Positions 9,798 through 17,804 of a stretch of DNA of 64,000 bases are shown piece after piece (within the stretch, counting starts at the first letter, position 1; each line of letters opens with the position of its first letter). Origin of the DNA: an uncultured Bacteroidia bacterium. Its GTDB lineage: Bacteria; Bacteroidota; Bacteroidia; Bacteroidales; Prolixibacteraceae. Both the position numbers and the translations under genes were made by a program. Location of the stretch: NCBI GenBank assembly GCA_903850335.1, contig CAINLJ010000137.1:1-64000 (forward strand), written 5' to 3'. The notes below the pieces were generated by a model, which was given only the letters and a program-made list of their open reading frames with translations, was not told the origin of the DNA and did not search any database.

Positions 9798-11864
9798 TCA
9801 ATACTTAAGCAAATCAAGTGCTGCCGTGTAAATTTTTTCTTCATTAATTAAAATTGCTGCTTCGAGAATCCGGTTGAATCCAACAGGTGTGAATGCCGAT
9901 CCAACCCTGCGAACGGGTGCGTCGAGATATTCAAAAGCCTCTTCGCCAATAATACCCGCAAGTTCTCCACCAAAACCACCAAAGACCTTGTCTTCATGAA
10001 CAACTAAGACCCGCCCTGTTTTCTTAACAGAATTTAGAATTGCTTCCTTATCCAAAGGAATCAGGGATCGTATATCCATAACCTCCACATTGAAGCCCTC
10101 ACGGGAAAGACGTTCCGCGGCTTTAAGAGAAAGATGAGTTGTATTACCATAAGTTATTAAACTTAAATCACTTCCTTCACGGCGAATTCTTGCCTTTCCA
10201 AAAGGAACCTCGAAATCGTCAGGTATTGGTGTCGCTGCAGTTGGTGAATTGTAAAGCGCTTTTGGTTCCAGAAATAAGGTTGGACCCTTTGATCTTAAAG
10301 AAGTTCTTAACAATCCAGCGGCATCGTCAGCAAATGAAGGGTAAACGATTCTTATTCCCGGGAATGTAGCCAACGTACCTTCTGTTGTTTGTGAATGGTA
10401 TAATCCACCACCAATATATCCGCCTGAAGCCAGACGAATAGTTACATTTGGACTGAATTTCCCGTTTGTTCGCCAATATTCATGCGTCATTTCAACATAC
10501 TGTTCCATTGCAGGCCAAAAATAATCAGCAAATTCAGCTCCCTCTACAACGATTCTGATTTTGTCATTAAAACGGGACATTCCATTTGCCGTTCCCGTAA
10601 TGAAATCTTCTGCAATTGGACCATTAAATACTCTTGCCGGACCAAATTCCTGCTGTAAACCCTTTGATACATTAAATATCCCGCCCTTCTCCTTATTTGC
10701 AATATCCTGTCCCCAGATAAAAGTATCTGGATTAAGACGGAATTCTGCCTTAAGTGTTTCATTTATACCTTCAATAAGCTTTTTCTTTTCTCCTGAGGAG
10801 TCATGTATTCCTTCTGGGTATTTAGAGGCCTCGTAAGGTTCGGGTATAATAAAATCATAAATTGAGGCCGGATCAGGATCGGGAGAAGCCATGGCTGATT
10901 TATGAGCAAGTTTAACTTCTTCCCTGGCCCTGTCTTCAATACCATGAATCTCATCCTTTGTGAGACGTTCATATCGTAAAAGTAACCGTTTGAATTTAGC
11001 AAGAGGATCAGATTCAAGCACATATCCTAATTCTGCCTCATTCCGGTAAAGATCATGCCTGTCTGAGTTTGAGTGCGAATGTATCCGTATGCAATTTGCC
11101 TGAAGGATACAAGGTTGCTGATTTTCGAGTGACCATTTTTTAGCCTCGGTCATCGCATTCATTGAGTCGAAAACATCCTTTCCGTTACAATGAATGACCC
11201 TTAGATTTTTAAATCCCGTGAAATTATTAGCGACTTTTCTGTTAGCCGTCTGATCCTTTTTGGGTACTGAGATACCATATCCATTATCCTGAAAAACAAA
11301 AATAACAGGCAGCTCCTCCGTAGATGCGCCATTAATGGCCTCATATACATATCCTTCAGATACGGACGATTCACCTTGAGAGCTAATTGCAACCCCTTTT
11401 CCCTTATAATACTTAATTGCACGTGCAACTCCAACCGCATGCAACGTGTGGTTACCGGTTGCAGATGAAACATTGTGTATATTCCATTCTGGTTTGCCTA
11501 TGTGGTTCGACATATGCCTCCCACCCGAGGTTACATCAGCAGCCTTTGAAATACCATTTAAAATAATCTCTTCAGCTGTCAGACCAGCAGAGATATTTGT
11601 GAGCATATCACGATAATAAGGGAACAAATGATCCTCTTCCCGTTTAAATACCTGTCCAATTGCAAGCTGAATGCCATCATGACCTGCATAAGGTGCGTGG
11701 TATGACCAGCCAATTGCCTGTTTTAAATAATTAGGAGCCTTCTCGTCAATAATACGTCCGACAGTCATCAGATATAGCCATTTTTCGAGAAGCTCTTTAT
11801 CTGTGTTTTTAATTGTAAAGACTTTTTGTACGGGTATATCGTGTAATACTTTCATAATATGCAT
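9798..11864 (-). CDS. 2-oxo acid dehydrogenase E1, fused alpha and beta subunits
   Basis: Thiamine-diphosphate enzyme that decarboxylates a 2-oxo acid and acylates the lipoyl group of E2. The N-terminal half is an E1-alpha domain with the ThDP motif spread over SSQGESSVSEGYVYEAING and ending in FQDNGYGIS. The C-terminal half (from about residue 370) is an E1-beta transketolase-like domain. Fused E1 proteins of this kind are common in Bacteroidota and often annotated as branched-chain (2-oxoisovalerate) type, but substrate cannot be read from sequence. The frame opens with a TTG at 11879. I chose the ATG at 11864 (688 residues), just downstream of the E2 stop codon; an ATG at 11855 is also possible. 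It is cotranscribed with the E2 gene; no E3 gene is present. Confidence 0.88.
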   Translation of the reverse strand: MHIMKVLHDIPVQKVFTIKNTDKELLEKWLYLMTVGRIIDEKAPNYLKQAIGWSYHAPYAGHDGIQLAIGQVFKREEDHLFPYYRDMLTNISAGLTAEEIILNGISKAADVTSGGRHMSNHIGKPEWNIHNVSSATGNHTLHAVGVARAIKYYKGKGVAISSQGESSVSEGYVYEAINGASTEELPVIFVFQDNGYGISVPKKDQTANRKVANNFTGFKNLRVIHCNGKDVFDSMNAMTEAKKWSLENQQPCILQANCIRIHSHSNSDRHDLYRNEAELGYVLESDPLAKFKRLLLRYERLTKDEIHGIEDRAREEVKLAHKSAMASPDPDPASIYDFIIPEPYEASKYPEGIHDSSGEKKKLIEGINETLKAEFRLNPDTFIWGQDIANKEKGGIFNVSKGLQQEFGPARVFNGPIAEDFITGTANGMSRFNDKIRIVVEGAEFADYFWPAMEQYVEMTHEYWRTNGKFSPNVTIRLASGGYIGGGLYHSQTTEGTLATFPGIRIVYPSFADDAAGLLRTSLRSKGPTLFLEPKALYNSPTAATPIPDDFEVPFGKARIRREGSDLSLITYGNTTHLSLKAAERLSREGFNVEVMDIRSLIPLDKEAILNSVKKTGRVLVVHEDKVFGGFGGELAGIIGEEAFEYLDAPVRRVGSAFTPVGFNRILEAAILINEEKIYTAALDLLKY

Positions 11865-11875
11865 TTTATATCTAA

Positions 11876-13216
11876 TCAAATATTTTTTGGTTGTTCAAAT
11901 TGTTCCAGAATATCGGCAATCCTACGTAGAAATTTACCGCCTAACATACCATCTACGACCCGATGGTCATAGGAAAGTGACAAGAACATTTTATGACGAA
12001 CAACAATTGCATCCCCAGTAGGAGTTTCCATTACTGCCGGCTTTTTTTCAATAATTCCGACTGCAAGAATTGCTACCTGAGGCTGATTAATAATTGGAGT
12101 TCCAATTAGCCCTCCAAATGACCCAAAATTGGTAATTGTAAATGTTCCTCCCTGAAGATCATCAGGATTGAGTTTATTCTCACGTCCAGCCTTACCAAAT
12201 GCATTTACTTCCCTTGCAATACCTACAAGATTCTTTGAATCAGCATCTTTAATGACTGGAACTACAAGATTGCCATCATTTGTCGCCACAGCAATGGCAA
12301 TATTGATGTGTTTCCGAAGTATAATTGAATCTTCATCAACTGAGGCATTTACCTGACGAAATTCTGAAAGTGCCTTAGCTGTGGCTTCTACAAATATTGG
12401 CATAAAAGTGAGCTTTTGTCCATATTTCAGTTCAAAGTCATCTTTTACTGCGTTACGCCAAAGTACAATATTTGTTACATCTGCCTCGACAACTGATGTA
12501 ACATGGGGTGAAACCTGTTTGGACATCACCATATGATTAGCAATCAACTTCCTGATCCGGTCCATTTTTAATATTGTATCCTCTGATCCAATCGATACAG
12601 ACACTTTAGGTCTCTCTGCCACAGTGTTAACCACAACATTCTGAACCGTACTTGTCTGAATTGGCTGCGAAGGGACACCTGTCTTATTATTTCGTCGTTG
12701 TTCGACATATTGAATGATGTCATTCTTTTGTACTCTGCCCCCAAGACCACTCCCTGGTAACGAATCGAGTTCGGATAGTGTGACTCCTTCTTTTGAAGCT
12801 ATACCCTTTACAAGCGGTGAATAAAATCTGCCATTCGCCGAATTTCTAAGTTCGTCCTTAACTGCTGCCACCTCCGGAGATTTTATTTCTTTTAGAGGAA
12901 TCAGTTCAGGAATATTTTCGGTTACAGTGACAGTAACAGCTTCAATACCTGGCTCAGAAACTGATATTTCTTCATTTTCCAGGCTGATGACAATTACAAC
13001 CTGACCTACAGGAATCAAATCATTCTCAGAACATCTAATCTCTTTTATGGTCCCGGCTACAGGTGATGGAATTTCTGAATCGACTTTATCCGTAGCAATT
13101 TCAAAAAGAATATCATCTTCAATTACTGTATCTCCTTGTTTAACAAATAATTTAGTTATGGTAGCTTCCTGGATGCTCTCACCCAATTTTGGTATTAGTA
13201 CTTGAAAATCAGACAT
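11876..13216 (-). CDS. 2-oxo acid dehydrogenase E2, dihydrolipoyl acyltransferase
   Basis: Core of a 2-oxo acid dehydrogenase complex; transfers the acyl group from E1 to CoA. The 446-residue protein has one lipoyl domain (1-78) with the lipoylated lysine K44 in ATDKVD. It then has a peripheral-subunit-binding domain (about 135-175, with YSPLVKGIASKEGVTLSELD) and a catalytic domain ending in the active-site motif SYDHRVVDG. The linker between lipoyl and binding domains is Val/Glu/Pro-rich. It lies directly upstream of the fused E1 gene on the minus strand, so the pair forms one complex. The acyl specificity (branched-chain, pyruvate or 2-oxoglutarate) is undecided; the fused E1 argues against 2-oxoglutarate. 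Confidence 0.9.
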   Translation of the reverse strand: MSDFQVLIPKLGESIQEATITKLFVKQGDTVIEDDILFEIATDKVDSEIPSPVAGTIKEIRCSENDLIPVGQVVIVISLENEEISVSEPGIEAVTVTVTENIPELIPLKEIKSPEVAAVKDELRNSANGRFYSPLVKGIASKEGVTLSELDSLPGSGLGGRVQKNDIIQYVEQRRNNKTGVPSQPIQTSTVQNVVVNTVAERPKVSVSIGSEDTILKMDRIRKLIANHMVMSKQVSPHVTSVVEADVTNIVLWRNAVKDDFELKYGQKLTFMPIFVEATAKALSEFRQVNASVDEDSIILRKHINIAIAVATNDGNLVVPVIKDADSKNLVGIAREVNAFGKAGRENKLNPDDLQGGTFTITNFGSFGGLIGTPIINQPQVAILAVGIIEKKPAVMETPTGDAIVVRHKMFLSLSYDHRVVDGMLGGKFLRRIADILEQFEQPKNI

Positions 13217-13327
13217 TGTTTATTATTTACATTATATTAGCAATTAAAGAAAAAGACACGATTTCGTGTGAATATTAATAACTAACAAAAAGATTAAAAT
13301 TTAGTTTAAATATAGTACATAATTAGT

Positions 13328-14614
13328 TTAATTTCCTAAAAATGAAAAAAGATTATAATCTGGCCATTTATCAATTTTTTGAAGAATATGCGCCATAACA
13401 CGATCCATCTCAATGGCTAAATGGGGTCCTTTATAATTGCTTGTATTAGAAAGAATTACCCAGGAAACCCCGTCCGGCAATCGCTTGACAAGTGCCGAAG
13501 ACCCTGGCAAGGTTCCGGTTCTCCACCATTCGCCCTTCTCATTTGTACCTCTCCATCCCAGTGGATCAAGCCGCAAAGAATCTATCCGTGTCATTTCATT
13601 AATACTTTCCGCGGAGAGAATATCCTTAACATTTGGTTCATTATCTATCACAACAATCAATTTCATCAGGTCAATTGGTGAGGCAAGCCAACCGCCTGCA
13701 GATCCTAAAAGGTGAATATCATTACCTCCATAAATTTTTGACACCATACGTCCACTTCCATCAAAGGATTCAACTGGCTGACCATCTTCGGGCTGGTAAT
13801 ATTTTACCTCATTAGGCTGAGCTTCTTCCTGAAAACTCCCGCCTAGACGCATATCCGTAATTCCAGCCGGTTCAAGAACTTCCTTTTTTACAAATGATTC
13901 ATAATCCATACCCGAAACTTGCGAAATTACCTTTCCTAATATCAGATAACCAAGATTTGAATAGACACTGCTTGATCCGGGCTCAAAATGCACTCTGTGA
14001 GTCGTGACAAATTTTATGTATGAATCAATTGTAACCGGAAGAGGATCGCCGACGCCTTTTGACACGGTCTTCGGTAAAAAAGCAAGATCACCCCAGTGCT
14101 GTGTCCAGCCGCCAGAATGATTGAGAAGGTTACGAACTGTTATTTTCTCCAGCCGCTTATCTTTTATATCCAGAAATCTTTCATCGTTGAGAATCCCGTA
14201 TTTACCAAAGACTTTAGAATCAAGTGAAATTTTCGATTTCTCAACGAGTTTCATAACAGCAACTGCTGTGATTAACTTTGAAACACTGGCAAGTCTAAAA
14301 AGGTTATTTGGTGTTACAGGAACATGGTCTTCCTCGTTTGAATTGCCATAACCCTTGGCGAAAACAAGCTTCTCATCCTTTACAACTGCCAGGGCGACAC
14401 CTTTTAGTCCGTTCTGAATTCTGAACTTTTCGATGTACCCATCAATGATACCGCTATTCTGTTCTTCAATTAACTTATTGATTACCAATTTATTAAATGA
14501 CTCATTAAGAGGTGACAAAAGTGAATTACGAATAGAGAAAGAAGCTTGTCTGAACGGGCTTAACAGGAATATAATGAAAAAAACGATAAATAACCGATCC
14601 CGAAAACTAAACAT
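13328..14614 (-). CDS. Exported serine hydrolase, beta-lactamase class C / PBP4* family
   Basis: A 428-residue exported protein with an N-terminal hydrophobic signal (about 7-25). It has the three active-site elements of the family: SxxK as SVSK in LASVSKLITAVAV, YxN as YSN in VYSNLGYLILG, and a C-terminal WRTGTLPG box in the place of KTG. The family contains D-aminopeptidases, esterases and cell-wall DD-peptidases besides beta-lactamases, so antibiotic hydrolysis should not be assumed. It lies 76 bases downstream of pyrD on the same strand; two TTACATTTGTAA inverted repeats sit between them. No functional link with pyrimidine synthesis is apparent. Confidence 0.82.
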   Translation of the reverse strand: MFSFRDRLFIVFFIIFLLSPFRQASFSIRNSLLSPLNESFNKLVINKLIEEQNSGIIDGYIEKFRIQNGLKGVALAVVKDEKLVFAKGYGNSNEEDHVPVTPNNLFRLASVSKLITAVAVMKLVEKSKISLDSKVFGKYGILNDERFLDIKDKRLEKITVRNLLNHSGGWTQHWGDLAFLPKTVSKGVGDPLPVTIDSYIKFVTTHRVHFEPGSSSVYSNLGYLILGKVISQVSGMDYESFVKKEVLEPAGITDMRLGGSFQEEAQPNEVKYYQPEDGQPVESFDGSGRMVSKIYGGNDIHLLGSAGGWLASPIDLMKLIVVIDNEPNVKDILSAESINEMTRIDSLRLDPLGWRGTNEKGEWWRTGTLPGSSALVKRLPDGVSWVILSNTSNYKGPHLAIEMDRVMAHILQKIDKWPDYNLFSFLGN

Positions 14615-14677
14615 AGAGATTCAATTTTTTTAAAATTTTAGTTGATATTGATTATATTTTGGGAGGAAATAATTAAA

Positions 14678-14702
14678 TTACATTTGTAATTTACATTTGT
14701 AA
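14678..14702. repeat. Tandem 12-bp inverted repeats at the pyrD 3' end
   Basis: Two identical copies of TTACATTTGTAA (14678-14689 and 14691-14702), each an inverted repeat of TTACA around two bases. The second overlaps the pyrD stop codon. The same motif recurs at the XRE gene promoter and in the gap at 17.5 kb. Confidence 0.6.
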
Positions 14703-15602
14703 CTCACCTACAATATTTGATATACTGCTGTAATTATGGCGATTAAGATAAGAATCTATGCCGTCAATTATTTTCAGCGTAATTAGTGGATCAATATAGT
14801 TTGCGGTTCCGACCTGAATTGCGGAGGCTCCGGCAAGAAAAAACTCAATGGCATCCGTCGCATTCATTATTCCACCAATACCTATAATTGGAACATTAAC
14901 AGCTTTTGCAACTTCCCAAACCATTCGGAGAGCGACAGGCTTTATTGCAGGTCCGGAGAGGCCTCCTGTTACAGTGGCAAGAACAGGTTTTCTGGTCTCT
15001 GCATTTATAGCCATGCCCAGCAATGTATTTATCAGTGAAAGACCATCTGCGCCGCCTGAAACTGCCGCTTTGGCCAATTCGCCAATATCCGTAACATTTG
15101 GGGATAATTTAACAATCATCGTTTTATTATAGACCGACCTGACCGCGCTAACTACTGCGTCGATGGATGCACAACTTGTTCCAAAGGCCATTCCGCCCTC
15201 CTTGACATTTGGGCACGAAATATTTAATTCAATGCCGGATATATGATCCAGCTCGTTAATGATCTCAGCACAGGATATATACTCCTCTATTGTTGAGCCT
15301 GAAACATTTACAAGAATATTTGTATTATATTTGGTTAACACCGGGTAAATATCCGAAGCGAAGTATTTTGCACCTTTATTTTGGAGGCCAACAGAATTAA
15401 GCATTCCTGAAGCTGTCTCAGCCATTCTTGGATACTGGTTGCCTTGTCTTGGATGAATGGTGGTTCCCTTTACAACGATGCCTCCCAGCATGCTAACATC
15501 CAGAAAATCATCAAATTCAACTCCATATCCAAAGGTTCCGGAAGCAGTTAAAACAGGGTTTTTAAGTTTTAACTTATGAATTGTAGTACTTAGATCTGCC
15601 AT
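14691..15602 (-). CDS. pyrD: Dihydroorotate dehydrogenase (NAD+) catalytic subunit, class 1B
   Basis: Oxidises dihydroorotate to orotate, the fourth step of pyrimidine synthesis. The 303-residue TIM-barrel protein has the class-1 active-site stretch [11 protein letters not shown] with the catalytic Cys. It also has [10 protein letters not shown], the FMN phosphate-binding [14 protein letters not shown] region, and the N-terminal [14 protein letters not shown]. Class 1B enzymes pass electrons through PyrK to NAD+, and pyrK lies directly upstream and overlaps this gene by 13 bases, so the subunits are translationally linked. Length matches the family. No other pyrimidine gene is in the window. 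Confidence 0.96.
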   Translation of the reverse strand: MADLSTTIHKLKLKNPVLTASGTFGYGVEFDDFLDVSMLGGIVVKGTTIHPRQGNQYPRMAETASGMLNSVGLQNKGAKYFASDIYPVLTKYNTNILVNVSGSTIEEYISCAEIINELDHISGIELNISCPNVKEGGMAFGTSCASIDAVVSAVRSVYNKTMIVKLSPNVTDIGELAKAAVSGGADGLSLINTLLGMAINAETRKPVLATVTGGLSGPAIKPVALRMVWEVAKAVNVPIIGIGGIMNATDAIEFFLAGASAIQVGTANYIDPLITLKIIDGIDSYLNRHNYSSISNIVGELQM

Positions 15603-16375
15603 TTTAAATCATTTATATTAAAAACCGGTCCGTCTGTACAAACACATTTGTGACCCTGCGTGGTATCTGTTATGCAGCACAGGCAGACTCCAAAGCCGCA
15701 TGCCATTGTATTTTCAAGTGACACCTCACACACAATCGAATTTAAATTTGCTCTTTGGGCGACGGCCTTCATCATTGGCTCAGGACCGCAGGTATAAATT
15801 CGGCTAAATCTGCCTATTTGAGCCCCGAGAAGCGGATGGTCTGTAACATACCCTTTCAGTCCGGAACTACCGTCTTCTGTAGTGGTAAATACCTCCCCAT
15901 ATCTTGAAAACTGATCAAGGCTGACAATGTCGGTTGAGGACCGTGCACCAATTAAAATTGAAACTTCATTTGAATTATCGCAAAGTGCCTGAGATAAGAT
16001 CATTAATGAGGCAACACCACTTCCACCGCCCACAACAAGAATTTTCTCTCTTTCGTTTGGAATCGTAAAGCTATTTCCAAGTGGAAACATCGTACTGATG
16101 AAATTACCAACCGGTGAATTTGCAAGAACCCTGGTTCCTTCACCAATGATTTTAATGAAAAAAGATACTGTATTCTCTTTATAATCAACAGAATATATAG
16201 AAAATGGTCTTCGCAGAAGTACAATTGCTGAATTTTCGACAAGCAAATTAGCAAATTGTCCCGGAAAAATTGTTTCCAGTGGTTCAGATGATTGCAATTG
16301 TATTAAATGATGATTGTCGTTGAGTCGCAGGTTAGAAATAACCTTTAGATTCCGGACAGTTTTTCTCATTTGCAT
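15590..16375 (-). CDS. pyrK: Dihydroorotate dehydrogenase electron-transfer subunit PyrK
   Basis: FAD and [2Fe-2S] subunit that passes electrons from PyrD to NAD+. The 261-residue protein has the FAD-binding [10 protein letters not shown] motif, a ferredoxin-reductase NAD-binding part with [12 protein letters not shown], and a C-terminal cysteine cluster [10 protein letters not shown] followed by CVC, which ligates the iron-sulphur centre. It is first in a two-gene operon with pyrD. The ATG at 16375 was used; an ATG two codons later (16369) is equally possible. No attenuator-like hairpin or pyrimidine-responsive leader was recognised upstream. Confidence 0.95.
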   Translation of the reverse strand: MQMRKTVRNLKVISNLRLNDNHHLIQLQSSEPLETIFPGQFANLLVENSAIVLLRRPFSIYSVDYKENTVSFFIKIIGEGTRVLANSPVGNFISTMFPLGNSFTIPNEREKILVVGGGSGVASLMILSQALCDNSNEVSILIGARSSTDIVSLDQFSRYGEVFTTTEDGSSGLKGYVTDHPLLGAQIGRFSRIYTCGPEPMMKAVAQRANLNSIVCEVSLENTMACGFGVCLCCITDTTQGHKCVCTDGPVFNINDLKWQI

Positions 16376-16467
16376 GAATTTTAGTATTAATTTCTACCCG
16401 ATCTCATAATTCAGTACTAATTCATACCGTGAAACCTGACAAATTTCATGCAAAGATAGGTCAAATT

Positions 16468-16971
16468 CTATTTTGAAGGGGTATACACACCAAAAGTTTT
16501 ATCTTCATAAAACAAGACAATACGTTCAATAACCTTATTATCAATAGAATAATTATTCAAATCCAGGATAGAGGCTGCACTTTTAGAGGCTTGTGTTTGT
16601 TCTTTAACATCATTTGCAGAATACTTTACCGCCTGGGTTTTAATATTTTGATCTAAAACAGTTTCAGATACAAGATTGTCGTGAATTTGTACCCGGTTTT
16701 CACGTATTTCAGGTTCCAATGGTTGATTAAAAAGTGAAGAATCTTTAACAAAAGGTAGCTTCCCTTCAAATACGGGTCCCTCCCCCAAAAGCAACCAACG
16801 GGAATTTAAAGATTTATATGCACTTAGCATCTTTTGAATAAATGAAGCACTTGGAAAATTCCTGCCATTCAATACATGCGAGACACTTGACCGCTGTACC
16901 CCAATTTTGTCTGCAAATTCTGCTGGTGTAATCCCTTCTCTCTTTAAAAATTCGGTAATACGATCTTTCAT
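16468..16971 (-). CDS. XRE-family helix-turn-helix regulator
   Basis: A 167-residue protein with an N-terminal XRE/Cro helix-turn-helix (about residues 1-60). The motif ITPAEFADKIGVQRSSVSHV gives the two DNA-contact helices, and WLLLGEGP closes the domain. The rest (about 75-167) is polar, with no recognised ligand or peptidase domain, so it is not a LexA-like repressor. Its own promoter region carries an inverted repeat overlapping the -7 box, and related repeats occur in the upstream gap and at the pyrD 3' end, so autoregulation is likely. No phage or toxin gene is adjacent. The target genes are unknown. Confidence 0.85.
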   Translation of the reverse strand: MKDRITEFLKREGITPAEFADKIGVQRSSVSHVLNGRNFPSASFIQKMLSAYKSLNSRWLLLGEGPVFEGKLPFVKDSSLFNQPLEPEIRENRVQIHDNLVSETVLDQNIKTQAVKYSANDVKEQTQASKSAASILDLNNYSIDNKVIERIVLFYEDKTFGVYTPSK

Positions 16972-16990
16972 TACGATGTTTTGATAAGTT

Positions 16991-17011
16991 TATACACATT
17001 ACAAATGTATA
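16991..17011 (-). promoter_or_regulatory. XRE gene promoter with overlapping operator
   Basis: TATACA at 16991-16996 and TGTATA at 17006-17011 form a perfect 6-bp inverted repeat. Within it TTACAAATGTAT (16999-17010) is a copy of the 12-bp motif. On the minus strand it contains TACATTTG (17002-17009), an exact TAnnTTTG -7 box about 30 bases upstream of the XRE start. No TTTG is visible at -33. Confidence 0.5.
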
Positions 17012-17482
17012 TAATTTAAAATTAATATTTGTAATTTCTATAAATTTTATTTTTGTTCACATAAGTAATTCGCGACAAATCGTTTACATTTTTCAATGCC
17101 CACAGTGGATTACAAATATGATCTGACAAAAATCCATAATTAATTTGAATAATCAATAATTAATTGAATTATAATGATATAGATTTAAAAAGCAAAACTT
17201 TTGACTTTTATTCAGCATTTAGCCACTAACATGAACCTTCAATTTATTTAAACGGCATATATGTCTGATATATAAGAATATAACTTAATAAATATCGATC
17301 ATTTTTCGAATTATATTTTAAAAATAACATATGTAACTAATTATTTGAAACTAATTATTTAGTAATAATTATTAATATACTGATTATGTCTACGTTATGA
17401 ATATAATTTGAACGTATTTTCTTTGATTTTATGGTTAGATTATTTTGCTCTGAATCCCATCTTTTTCTCATAAGAATTGAAC

Positions 17483-17548
17483 TTACAAATGTCATAGATG
17501 GTATGAAAGTTACATTTGTACCTTTATTGTAATTGAATACATTTGTAT
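17483..17548 (+). promoter_or_regulatory. Consensus promoter overlaid by three evenly spaced inverted repeats
   Basis: TTTG at 17515-17518, a 19-base spacer and TACATTTG at 17538-17545 match the Bacteroidota primary promoter exactly. Three 12-bp motif copies start at 17483 (TTACAAATGTCA), 17510 (TTACATTTGTAC) and 17537 (ATACATTTGTAT), spaced 27 bases apart. The last two cover the -33 and -7 elements. No gene of normal length follows on the plus strand. Confidence 0.55.
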
Positions 17549-17804
17549 TATTCAGGAGTTTTGATGAAATATAACCTCTAACGACATATTTAAGAAGTTC
17601 AATCTATTTGGCATTTTTTCCCAAACCAGATATATGCCCGATTTATTCCTATAACCTATTAAATATAAACATTATAGATTTAGTACCTTTCGTTTTTTGT
17701 CTCTTGAGAATTTAACGAAAGAAATTCGCTAGCTAACTATGCATATAATTTCAATTCTTAAAGCGATATGAAGAAAGAAATTTTGATTTTGAAAAATTCA
17801 AACA

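Larger units (their letters stand above)
16972..17804. other. Long AT-rich non-coding gap beside the XRE gene
   Basis: An 833-base stretch with no open frame of useful length on either strand and very low GC. It holds the XRE promoter/operator (16991-17011), a group of TTACAWWTGTAA-type inverted repeats (best copies at 17483, 17510 and 17537; weaker 10-of-12 matches at 17023, 17110 and 17325), a consensus promoter reading rightwards (17515-17545) and a small hairpin (17687-17694 with 17714-17721). It could encode a small RNA or be the remains of a lost gene. Confidence 0.6.

Noticed and set aside
13328-14614. Antibiotic-resistance beta-lactamase
   Set aside because: The protein has the family fold motifs but not a specific class C beta-lactamase signature; esterase or peptidase activity is equally likely.
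16468-17804. Prophage or toxin-antitoxin module around the XRE gene
   Set aside because: No integrase, toxin, structural or attachment sequence is visible; the XRE gene is isolated.
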